From: Ilumatobacteraceae bacterium
GTDB taxonomy: Bacteria; Actinomycetota; Acidimicrobiia; Acidimicrobiales; Ilumatobacteraceae
Direction: 5' to 3'
Assembly (NCBI GenBank): GCA_007117775.1
Contig: SKFX01000228.1
Span: 1-25,053 of the forward strand
DNA: 25,053 nucleotides
Part shown: positions 14,916-21,890 of the stretch, piece after piece
How positions within the stretch are numbered: the first letter of the stretch is position 1
How the letters are laid out: each line of letters begins with the position of its first letter
Made by a program: the position numbers and the translations under genes
The notes under the pieces: generated by a model
The model's input: only the letters and a program-made list of their open reading frames with translations
The model's database searches: none
Told to the model about the DNA's origin: nothing

Positions 14916-15985
14916 CATCGCCCGGGAACGCCAGGATCGCCAATGTGGTCGGACTCGGACTCATCGGCTCGTCCATCGCAGCCGGCTTGAGTGAGCGGGG
15001 CTGGACGGTGCACGGCGATGATCTCGACCTTGATGTACTGGAAGAAGCGCACCAGCGCGGTCTCATCGCCATGGCCGGGCTCAACGCTGCAGCAGAGATC
15101 ACCTTCGTGGCGGTCCCGGTCTCGCAGATCCCCGAACAGGTGGCTCGGGCACTCGGATCCACCGCTGGTGTGGTCACCGACGTCGGCTCGGTCAAGGCAT
15201 CGATCTGCGCGACGACGGTGAATGATCGATTCATCGGAGGCCATCCGATGGCTGGTAGCGAAGCCGACGGGATCGACGGCGCCGATCCGAACATGTTCGA
15301 TGGGGCGATCTGGGTGCTGACCCCTGTCACCGATAGCGATGATGAGGCCTTCACCAGCGTGGCCGCCGTGGTGCGTTCACTCGGTGCTGAGGTGGTGGCA
15401 CTCACCCCCGAACGCCATGACGCCCTCGTGGCGATCGTGAGCCATGTTCCCCATCTGACCGCAGCCACGCTGATGAGCCTCGCCGCTCAGCGCAGCCAGG
15501 AACATGCCACGTTGCTGCGCCTTGCGGCGGGTGGGTTCCGCGATATGACCCGCATTGCCGGCGGACGGACCGATATCTGGCTCGATATCTGTTCGGAGAA
15601 CCGTGAGGCCATCGGTGCAGCTCTCGATGATCTGATCGGCGGCCTGAGCGAGGTGCGGCGCTTGATCGCTGAGGAGCGGCGCAGCGATCTCGGTGAGCGC
15701 CTGCAGACGGCGCGCGAGGCGCGGATCAACCTCCCCGGCCGCGTCACCGATCCCACCGTCGTCGTCGAGTTCCGTATCCCCATCCCTGACCGCGCCGGTG
15801 CTGCCGCTGAGGTCTTCACACTGGCGGCCGATCTCGGGGTCAACATCGCCAATTTCGAGGTGGTGCACCTTGCGGAGTCGGCCCGCGGTGTTGCGGTGGT
15901 GCTGATCGATGAGTCCATGACCGAGTTGTTCCGCGGCGGTCTGATCGCCCGCGGGTTCCGTCCCTCGGTGAGCGCGTTGGGCTAG
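14912..15985 (+). CDS. tyrA: Prephenate dehydrogenase with ACT domain
   Basis: Oxidative decarboxylation of prephenate to 4-hydroxyphenylpyruvate for tyrosine synthesis, 357 residues. The N-terminal Rossmann motif is VVGLGLIGSSIA (residues 12-23). Substrate-binding motifs are GGHPMAGSE (residues 109-117) and the catalytic His region VSHVPHLTA (about residues 176-184). A C-terminal ACT domain (about residues 284-355, VVVEFRIPIPDRAG... and LGVNIANFEVVH) implies feedback control by an aromatic amino acid, probably tyrosine. Start GTG 14912 overlaps the rluB stop as GTGA. aroA follows after 4 bases, so two steps of aromatic amino acid synthesis sit in one transcript. Confidence 0.93.
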   Translation: MTSPGNARIANVVGLGLIGSSIAAGLSERGWTVHGDDLDLDVLEEAHQRGLIAMAGLNAAAEITFVAVPVSQIPEQVARALGSTAGVVTDVGSVKASICATTVNDRFIGGHPMAGSEADGIDGADPNMFDGAIWVLTPVTDSDDEAFTSVAAVVRSLGAEVVALTPERHDALVAIVSHVPHLTAATLMSLAAQRSQEHATLLRLAAGGFRDMTRIAGGRTDIWLDICSENREAIGAALDDLIGGLSEVRRLIAEERRSDLGERLQTAREARINLPGRVTDPTVVVEFRIPIPDRAGAAAEVFTLAADLGVNIANFEVVHLAESARGVAVVLIDESMTELFRGGLIARGFRPSVSALG

Positions 15986-15989
15986 GGCC

Positions 15990-17342
15990 GTGGAGGATCG
16001 CACCATCATCGCGCCGTCCGCGACGCGCGAGTTCGATCTCGCCGTGCGGGCACCGGGGTCCAAGAGCATCACGAACCGGGCGTTGATCTGTGCCGGTCTG
16101 GCCGACGGCCGCTCTGCACTGATCGGTGTCGCCCCCGGCGACGATACTGAGGCCATGATGCGTGCCCTGCGGGCGCTCGGCATCGATGTCAGCGCGGATC
16201 CGGGTGCCCGTGGTGGTGGCGATGGCCCCAGGGCTCTCGGGGTCCAGGGATCTGGTGGCCGGCTGAGACCGGTTGGCGACACGATCGAGTGCGGACTGGC
16301 CGGAACGACGTCGAGGTTCATCTCAGCGCTCGTCGCTCTCGGGTCGTCGCCCGTCACGATCGATGGTGCTGAACGTCTGCGGCAACGCCCGATGCGCGCA
16401 CTGTTCACAGCACTGAGCGATCTCGGTGCGACGATCATCGGGGGAGGTGATCGGCTCCCAGCATCGATCAGCGGGCCGCTCAGGGGCGGTTCGGTTCAGC
16501 TTCCCGGCGATGTGTCGAGCCAGTTCATCTCGGCACTGATGATGATCGGGCCGTATCTCGACAGCGGTCTCGAGATCGTCATGGAGACCGAACTGGTCTC
16601 GCGACCCTATGTCGAGATGACCGCCGCGATTATGGAGCAGTTCGGAGTGTCGGCAGACGTCGTTGGTGATCGTGTGGTCATCGTCCCCGGCCGCTACCGG
16701 GGTTGCGAAATCGAAATCGAGGCCGATGCCTCCTCAGCGAGTTATCCCGCTGCGCTGGTCGCGCTGCGTGGCGGGCGGGTGACCCTGGAAGGTGTCGGTT
16801 CGACATCATTGCAGGGGGATCGCTGTTTCGCCGATGTCCTCGAGGCGATGGGATGTGGTGTCGCGTGGGCGGATCGTGCGGTCACCATCGAGCGCGATTC
16901 GAGTCTGGTGTTGCGCGCCGTCGACGTCGATCTGCGCGAGGCATCGGATCTGGTGCCCAGCGTCGCCGTCGTCGCCGCCGGAGCGACCGGCACGACGCGC
17001 ATCAGAGGTGTTGGTTTCATCCGCCATAAGGAGAGTGACCGGATCGGGGACCTCGCAGGTGAGTTGCGTCGTGTCGGCGTCGATGCGGTCGAGCAGGCCG
17101 ATGGCCTCGATATCACCGGCGCAGATGTGCTCGAGACCCGAGGCGTGGTGCAGACTCACCACGATCACCGCCTCGCCATGGCCTTCGCGGTCTTGGCGAG
17201 TGCCACCCAGACCCCACTGGCCATCGCCGATCCGGCGGTGGTCTCCAAGAGTTGGCCGGAGTTCTGGGATCAGCTCGAGCGCTGGTGCTCGAATCCGGTT
17301 TCGAGATCCGTCACCGACGATCCGCCACCGGGTGGACCGTGA
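15990..17342 (+). CDS. aroA: 3-phosphoshikimate 1-carboxyvinyltransferase (EPSP synthase)
   Basis: Shikimate pathway enzyme joining shikimate-3-phosphate and phosphoenolpyruvate, 450 residues. Conserved blocks: VRAPGSKSITNRAL (phosphate-binding Lys25), ECGLAGTTSRF, LRQRPMRALFTALSDLGA, DVSSQFISALMM, DASSASYPAALVAL, IRHKESDRIGDLAGELRRVG and THHDHRLAMAFAV. The glyphosate-site Gly and Thr in LAGTT are kept; the Phe after Arg replaces the E. coli Pro101, which from memory is the usual actinobacterial state. GTG 15990 is the start. The last 14 residues (SNPVSRSVTDDPPPGGP) look disordered. The stop overlaps the HAD-IB start as GTGA. Confidence 0.95.
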   Translation: MEDRTIIAPSATREFDLAVRAPGSKSITNRALICAGLADGRSALIGVAPGDDTEAMMRALRALGIDVSADPGARGGGDGPRALGVQGSGGRLRPVGDTIECGLAGTTSRFISALVALGSSPVTIDGAERLRQRPMRALFTALSDLGATIIGGGDRLPASISGPLRGGSVQLPGDVSSQFISALMMIGPYLDSGLEIVMETELVSRPYVEMTAAIMEQFGVSADVVGDRVVIVPGRYRGCEIEIEADASSASYPAALVALRGGRVTLEGVGSTSLQGDRCFADVLEAMGCGVAWADRAVTIERDSSLVLRAVDVDLREASDLVPSVAVVAAGATGTTRIRGVGFIRHKESDRIGDLAGELRRVGVDAVEQADGLDITGADVLETRGVVQTHHDHRLAMAFAVLASATQTPLAIADPAVVSKSWPEFWDQLERWCSNPVSRSVTDDPPPGGP

Positions 17343-17965
17343 GCACGGTCGAGCGTCCGGTGGTGGCGGCCTTCGATGTCGACAAGACCCTCACGACGCG
17401 CGACAGCGTCGTACCGTTCTTGCTCGTCGTGCGATCACGCTCGCTTCGTCGGATGCTTGGTGCGGTCGGACCGGTGATCGCAGCCGGTGCCCGTCGCGAT
17501 CGGGATCGAGTGAAGGCGCTGGTGAGCGAAGTCGTCTTCGCGGGCCGCCGGATCGCCGAGATCGAACCGCTGGCCACCCGGCATGCCGAGCGGATCCATG
17601 AGCGGTGGCTGCGCGCCGATACCGCTGGCCGACTCCGCTGGCATCTGGATTCGGGGCATCGGGTCGTCTTGGTCTCTGCCTCCTATGAGCTGTATCTCGC
17701 TCGCCTCGGTGAACTGCTCGGTGTCGATGCCGTGCTCGGCACCAGACTCATCGAGCGCGATGGGGTGCTGACCGGTGACATCGATGGCCAGAACTGCCGG
17801 GGTCCCCAGAAGGTGGATCGTCTGCACCGCTGGCTCGCCGAGCAGGCCGGTGGACGCGAGCGTGTCGAGGTGTGGGCCTATGGGGACTCGGCCGGTGACC
17901 GCGAACTGCTTGCCGATGCCGATCGTGCACAGCTGGTCTCGGGTCCCATCACGAGGATTCCATGA
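17339..17965 (+). CDS. HAD-IB family phosphatase
   Basis: A 208-residue HAD subclass IB phosphatase (SerB/PgpC-like). Motif I is FDVDKTLTTRDS with nucleophile D13 and acid/base D15; motif II is VVLVSASYELY (S113); motif III is K158 in RGPQKVDRL; motif IV is YGDSAGDRELL (D183, D187). All catalytic residues are present. Start GTG 17339 overlaps the aroA stop (GTGA); earlier in-frame codons lie within aroA. The substrate is unknown. Its place directly before the UbiA-type prenyl-phosphate phosphoribosyltransferase, and the absence of a PAP2-type phosphatase in the window, make dephosphorylation of decaprenylphosphoryl-5-phosphoribose a plausible role (inference). Alternatives are a phosphatidylglycerophosphatase (PgpC) or a lysophosphatidate-related HAD. 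No membrane segment is obvious. Confidence 0.88.
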   Translation: MSTVERPVVAAFDVDKTLTTRDSVVPFLLVVRSRSLRRMLGAVGPVIAAGARRDRDRVKALVSEVVFAGRRIAEIEPLATRHAERIHERWLRADTAGRLRWHLDSGHRVVLVSASYELYLARLGELLGVDAVLGTRLIERDGVLTGDIDGQNCRGPQKVDRLHRWLAEQAGGRERVEVWAYGDSAGDRELLADADRAQLVSGPITRIP

Positions 17966-17982
17966 GCACTAGGGTTCGTTGA
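17962..17982 (+). CDS. Six-codon mini-ORF between HAD-IB and ubiA
   Basis: ATG at 17962 overlaps the HAD-IB stop as ATGA and reads MSTRVR before TGA at 17980-17982. That stop overlaps the ubiA ATG at 17982 as TGATG. It could act as a translational bridge between the two genes, or be a meaningless start. No protein function is implied. Confidence 0.3.
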   Translation: MSTRVR

Positions 17983-18914
17983 TGCTCCTCGACAGCGATG
18001 AGATGGCTTCCGATCACGGTCGGTCTGCGGTGCAGTCCGGTGTCGTGCGCGGTCTGGTCCGGACCGCGCGGCCGCGTCAGTGGCTCAAGAACGTGCTGGT
18101 GTTCGCCGCTCCGGCTGCTGCGGGGGTGCTGGATCAACGAGACGAGTTCGTGCGCGCGTTGGTCGCCTTCATCGCATTCTGCATCGCCTCGAGTGCGACG
18201 TATTTCTGGAACGATGTGCTCGACCGCGAGCGCGATCGGCTGCATCCGCGCAAACGCCTCCGGCCGATCGCAGCGGGTACGGTGCCGGTACGCCTCGCTG
18301 CAGTGGTCGGGACCGCCGGGTTGGTGCTCGCTCCATTGATCGCCCTCGGCACCGGCCGGGTCGAGGTCATGGTGCTGATCCTGATCTATGAGGTGCTGAC
18401 CGTCAGTTATTCGACGGTGTTCAAACACATCGCCGTGGTCGACCTGGTCGCGGTTGCGGCGGGATTCGTGCTGCGCGCCGCGGCCGGCGCGGTCGCAGTG
18501 TCGGTGCCCATGTCGAGTTGGTTCTTGGCCTCGGTGTCGTTCGGGGCGATGTTCGTCGTCACCGGCAAGCGGTATGCCGAACTCAGGGCATCTGGAGGTG
18601 GCCATACCCTGACGCGCAGCACGCTCGATGTCTATCCGGTCGAGTATCTGCGAACGGTGCTCGCGATCTCCTGTACCGGAGCGATCCTCGGATACAGCCT
18701 GTGGGCCTTCGAGTCCAAGGGCGCAAGCTCGTCTGAGCTGATCCTGTTCGAGATCTCGGTGGTCCCGGTGGTCGTTGCGCTGCTCAGATATCTGCTGGTG
18801 CTCGAGCGCGGTGAGGGGGAGGCACCCGAGGACGTGTTCCTCGCAGATCGTGTCCTGCAGATCGCCGGTTTGGTCTGGGTCGTGGTCTATGGTTTGGCGG
18901 TCTACACCTCATGA
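17982..18914 (+). CDS. ubiA: Decaprenyl-phosphate phosphoribosyltransferase (UbiA family)
   Basis: Membrane prenyltransferase of about 310 residues, similar by eye to M. tuberculosis Rv3806c. It transfers 5-phosphoribose from PRPP to decaprenyl phosphate, the first committed step to decaprenylphosphoryl-arabinose. Diagnostic matches: RPRQWLKNVLVFAAP near the N-terminus, the Asp-rich NDVLDRERDRLHPRKRLRPI (N77, D78, D81, D85), GKRYAELR, and LADRVLQIAGLVWVVV at the C-terminus. Most of the chain is hydrophobic helices, as expected for about 8-9 transmembrane segments. Starts at TTG 17979, ATG 17982 or ATG 18003 are possible; I prefer 17982, which overlaps the mini-ORF stop. The stop overlaps the methyltransferase ATG (ATGA). 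Confidence 0.93.
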   Translation: MLLDSDEMASDHGRSAVQSGVVRGLVRTARPRQWLKNVLVFAAPAAAGVLDQRDEFVRALVAFIAFCIASSATYFWNDVLDRERDRLHPRKRLRPIAAGTVPVRLAAVVGTAGLVLAPLIALGTGRVEVMVLILIYEVLTVSYSTVFKHIAVVDLVAVAAGFVLRAAAGAVAVSVPMSSWFLASVSFGAMFVVTGKRYAELRASGGGHTLTRSTLDVYPVEYLRTVLAISCTGAILGYSLWAFESKGASSSELILFEISVVPVVVALLRYLLVLERGEGEAPEDVFLADRVLQIAGLVWVVVYGLAVYTS

Positions 18915-19666
18915 GCACTCGAGTTGATCACTATGCCGCGCTCGCGCCCCGCGTCGAGGGCCTCGACGGCTGGATGCGACCCGAACAGGGCGCGCGCCTG
19001 TTCGCAGCGGCGCAGCGCTGCTCGGCCGGGGCGACGATCGTCGAGATCGGGAGCTTCAGGGGCAAGTCGCTGATCGTGCTCGCCTCAGCAGCACCCGATG
19101 ACGCAACGGTGTTCGCCATCGATCCCCATGCCGGCAATGACCGGGGTCCCCAGGAGTTGGCCGGCTATCGCGACGAGGCCGAGGAGGACCATCGGGTTTT
19201 CTGGGAGAACCTGCGCAATGGTGGTGTCGGCGATCGGGTCACCCATCTGCGCATGTTCTCCGATGACGCCCATGGCCATGTCACCGGACTCGTGGATCTG
19301 CTGTACATCGACGGTGCCCATCGCTATGCGCCGGCGCGCACCGATATCCGTGACTGGGGGGCTCGGGTGACCGAGGGCGGCACGCTGTTGATCCACGACT
19401 CGTTCTCATCGATCGGCGTCACGTTTGCGATCGGGCGAGAACTGCTGCTCGGGCGCCGATTCCGCTATATCGGCCGCAGTTCCTCCTTGGCTGAATACCG
19501 GGCCGATCTGGGCGGTGATCCGCGGGATCGGGTGCGCAACGCCGCACGACAGTTGGCGCAGCTGCCCTGGTTCGCGAAGAACCTTGCCGTGAAGGTGCTG
19601 CTATCGCTCGGTGTGGGCAAGGTGTTCAAGCGCCTCGGGCGACCGGTGCCCGACTGGCCCTATTGA
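18911..19666 (+). CDS. Class I SAM-dependent methyltransferase
   Basis: A 251-residue protein with a Methyltransf_24-like Rossmann domain. The SAM motif is TIVEIGSFRGKSLIVLAS (about residues 42-59), followed by VFAIDPHAG, the acidic motif LLYIDGAHRYAPARTDI, and a final strand GGTLLIHDSFSS. The C-terminal 45 residues (RNAARQLAQLPWFAKNLAVK, then VLLSLGVGKVFKRLGRPVP) are basic and amphipathic and may touch the membrane. It lies between ubiA (ATGA overlap) and dprE1 (1 base apart), so a link to lipid-linked arabinose or the glycan made from it is likely, for example methylation of a sugar. The substrate is not known to me. Confidence 0.87.
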   Translation: MSTRVDHYAALAPRVEGLDGWMRPEQGARLFAAAQRCSAGATIVEIGSFRGKSLIVLASAAPDDATVFAIDPHAGNDRGPQELAGYRDEAEEDHRVFWENLRNGGVGDRVTHLRMFSDDAHGHVTGLVDLLYIDGAHRYAPARTDIRDWGARVTEGGTLLIHDSFSSIGVTFAIGRELLLGRRFRYIGRSSSLAEYRADLGGDPRDRVRNAARQLAQLPWFAKNLAVKVLLSLGVGKVFKRLGRPVPDWPY

Positions 19667-19667
19667 G

Positions 19668-21008
19668 ATGGCGGGTCCCATGGAGCGTCGATCGCTGAGT
19701 GGATGGGGTCGCACGCCGGTCTCGGTGGCCGATGTGATCGATGCCGATGCCGTCGATCTCGACCGCCTCCTCGCCGGGTTCGGACCCCGTGGGGCGATCG
19801 CGCGCGGTTGTGGTCGCGCCTATGGGGATGCGGCGATGAATGCCGGGGGAACGGTCCTGCGACTCGCCGATCAGGAGCTGGTGCTCGACGATGCCACTGG
19901 GCTCCTGCGCGTCGGCGCCGGTGTGACGATCGACGCGATCCTGCGCGAGTCGGTGCAGCGTGGCTGGTTCATCCCGGTCAGTCCGGGGACTCGCTATGTG
20001 ACCATCGGGGGCGCGATCGCCGCCAATGTGCATGGCAAGAACCACCATCGCGACGGCAGTTTCGGGCGATGGGTGAAGTCGATCACGATGGTGCTCGCCG
20101 ATGGCTCAACGATCACCGTCGATCCCGACAGCGATCCCGATCTGTGGTGGGCGACCATCGGGGGAATGGGTCTCACCGGTGTGGTGACCTCAGCGGTGGT
20201 GGAGATGATCCCGATCGAGACGAGTCGCTGTCTCGTCGATACGGTGCGCGCGAACGACCTCGATGAGTTGATGGCAGAGATGGAGCGCGGTGATGAGCGC
20301 TATCGCTATTCGGTGGCGTGGATCGACCTGGTGGCGCGCGGGGCCCGTCTCGGCCGTGGGGTGCTGACGAGCGGTGATTTCGCTCGTCGTGAGCAACTCG
20401 AGGACACCGATCCGTTGCGCTACGACCCCGGACATCTCGCCAGTGTGCCCGCCGGGATGCCGAACCTGTTGAATCGTGCCGGAATCAAGGTGTTCAACGA
20501 GGCGTACTTCAGGTCGGCACCGCGCCGTCGAACCGACGAGGTGCAGCCGATCGCCCGGTTCTTCCACCCCCTCGACGCCGTCGGGAACTGGAACCGGCTC
20601 TATGGTCATCGGGGATTCATCCAATATCAGTTCGTGGTGCCCGACGAGCAGCATCAGGTGATCCGAAGGGCGATCGAACGCATCGTGATGGCCGGCCGAG
20701 CGAGCTTTCTGGCGGTGCTCAAGCGCTTCGGTGAGGCCGATCCGGCGATGCTGGGTTTCCCGATGCCGGGTTGGACCCTGACGCTCGACGTGCCCGCGGT
20801 CCCAGCGGTCCTGGCCGATCTGGTCGTCGATCTCGACGAGATGGTGCTCGAAGCCGGTGGGAGGGTGTATCTCGCCAAGGATGCGGTGGCGACACCGGAG
20901 ATGATACGGGCCACCTACCCGCACCTTGAGCGCTTCGTAGCCGTTCGAGATCGTGTCGATCCCGATCGTGTGTGGAACAGTGACCTGTCGCGGCGCTTGG
21001 AGCTGTGA
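19668..21008 (+). CDS. dprE1: Decaprenylphosphoryl-beta-D-ribose 2'-oxidase DprE1
   Basis: FAD-dependent oxidase that, with DprE2, epimerises decaprenylphosphoryl-ribose to the arabinose form; 446 residues. The N-terminal SGWGRTPVSVADV and FAD-binding GCGRAYGD (residues 47-54), PGTRYVTIGGAIAANVHGKN, FGRWVKSITMVLADG and GGMGLTGVV are hallmarks. The C-terminal substrate domain has FHPLDAVGNWNRLYG, FIQYQFVVPDE, FLAVLKRFG and DPDRVWNSDLSRRLEL. His122 matches the active-site His132 of M. tuberculosis and Lys404 matches Lys418. The residue equivalent to Cys387 is Thr372 (GWTLTLDVP). ATG 19668 lies one base after the methyltransferase stop; ATG 19680 is possible. The ribosome binding site is poor, suggesting coupling. 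Confidence 0.95.
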   Translation: MAGPMERRSLSGWGRTPVSVADVIDADAVDLDRLLAGFGPRGAIARGCGRAYGDAAMNAGGTVLRLADQELVLDDATGLLRVGAGVTIDAILRESVQRGWFIPVSPGTRYVTIGGAIAANVHGKNHHRDGSFGRWVKSITMVLADGSTITVDPDSDPDLWWATIGGMGLTGVVTSAVVEMIPIETSRCLVDTVRANDLDELMAEMERGDERYRYSVAWIDLVARGARLGRGVLTSGDFARREQLEDTDPLRYDPGHLASVPAGMPNLLNRAGIKVFNEAYFRSAPRRRTDEVQPIARFFHPLDAVGNWNRLYGHRGFIQYQFVVPDEQHQVIRRAIERIVMAGRASFLAVLKRFGEADPAMLGFPMPGWTLTLDVPAVPAVLADLVVDLDEMVLEAGGRVYLAKDAVATPEMIRATYPHLERFVAVRDRVDPDRVWNSDLSRRLEL

Positions 21009-21122
21009 TTCGGCCGAGTCCAGTCGTCGCAAAGATTGCTCGACAATGCCGAGCCAACGTCGGTGATGATGGGATGATATCGGTGGGCGATCGACTCGCC
21101 GAGGATCGTTGAGGAGGGCGCG
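21009..21122 (+). promoter_or_regulatory. dprE1-dprE2 intergenic gap with hairpin
   Basis: The longest gap of the arabinose cluster. TTGCTCG (21036-21042) can pair with CGAGCCAA (21050-21057) with one bulged C, loop of 7 bases. A second short dyad, GGCGA/TCGCC, is at 21086-21090 and 21096-21100. A strong ribosome binding site GAGGAGGG (21111-21118) precedes ATG 21123. No clear promoter is seen. Confidence 0.35.
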
Positions 21123-21890
21123 ATGCGCAATGCAATGGGTGAACCACAGACCATCGTCGTGTTCGGTGGCACCAGCGAGATCGCGCTGGCCATCGTGCGT
21201 CGTCTGGTGACGCCGCGAACTTCCCAGGTGGTCCTCGCCTGTCGTGATGTCGATGGTGCTGAGCGATATCGAGAGACGCTCAACGCACAACTCGCACCAG
21301 CCGCGGTGTCGTTGGTCTCCTACGAGGCCCGCTCGTACGCTTCACACCCGGAACTGGTGGCCGAGATCGCAGACCGGGTCGGCGATCTCGATCTGGTCAT
21401 CTTCGCAGCCGGTGTGCTCGGTCGGGCCGAACAGCTCGCCGTCGACCCGGTCGCCGCCGCCGAGCTGTTCGAGGTCAACACCGTCGGGGGGGTCAGCACC
21501 TGTCTGGCGGTCGCCAACCGCTTCCGTGAACAGGGCCATGGTCAACTCGTGGTGCTCTCGAGCGTGGCCGGTGAGCGGGTCCGGCGGGCCAACTTCGTCT
21601 ATGGGGCCTCCAAAGCCGGCCTCGACGCCTTTGCTCAGGGACTCGGTGACGCACTCGAGGGAACCGGGGCGTCGGTGCTGATCGTGCGGCCGGGTTTCGT
21701 CACGACACGGATGACCGAGGGCATGGAGCCAGCCCCGCTGGCCACCGATCCCGACTCGGTCGCCGAGGCGGTCGCAGCAGCATTGAGCGGCCGTAAACGC
21801 ACGATCTGGGTGCCGGGTCCATTGCGGTGGCTGTTCAGCGTTCTGCGCCACCTGCCCGGGCCGATCTGGCGCCGCCTCCCACTGAAGTGA
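21123..21890 (+). CDS. dprE2: Decaprenylphosphoryl-2-keto-ribose reductase DprE2
   Basis: NADH-dependent short-chain dehydrogenase, 255 residues, that reduces the DprE1 product to decaprenylphosphoryl-arabinose. The cofactor motif GGTSEIALAI (residues 15-24), in place of the usual TGxxxGIG, is typical of DprE2. N119, S147 (LSSVAGERVRRANFVY), Y160 and K164 (YGASKAGLD) are the catalytic set. RPGFVTTRMTEGMEPAPL and the end LRHLPGPIWRRLPLK match the mycobacterial protein by eye. GAGGAGGG 4 bases before ATG 21123 supports the start; ATG 21135 is an alternative. The stop overlaps the GTG start of the next glycosyltransferase (GTGA). Confidence 0.95.
   Translation: MRNAMGEPQTIVVFGGTSEIALAIVRRLVTPRTSQVVLACRDVDGAERYRETLNAQLAPAAVSLVSYEARSYASHPELVAEIADRVGDLDLVIFAAGVLGRAEQLAVDPVAAAELFEVNTVGGVSTCLAVANRFREQGHGQLVVLSSVAGERVRRANFVYGASKAGLDAFAQGLGDALEGTGASVLIVRPGFVTTRMTEGMEPAPLATDPDSVAEAVAAALSGRKRTIWVPGPLRWLFSVLRHLPGPIWRRLPLK

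Noticed and set aside
15377..16438. Minus-strand open frame of 353 codons
   Set aside because: Antisense to tyrA and aroA, both well supported by motifs.
20190..21290. Minus-strand open frame of 366 codons
   Set aside because: Antisense to dprE1 and the start of dprE2, which are certain. Its translation is His/Arg/Asp-rich with no known motif.
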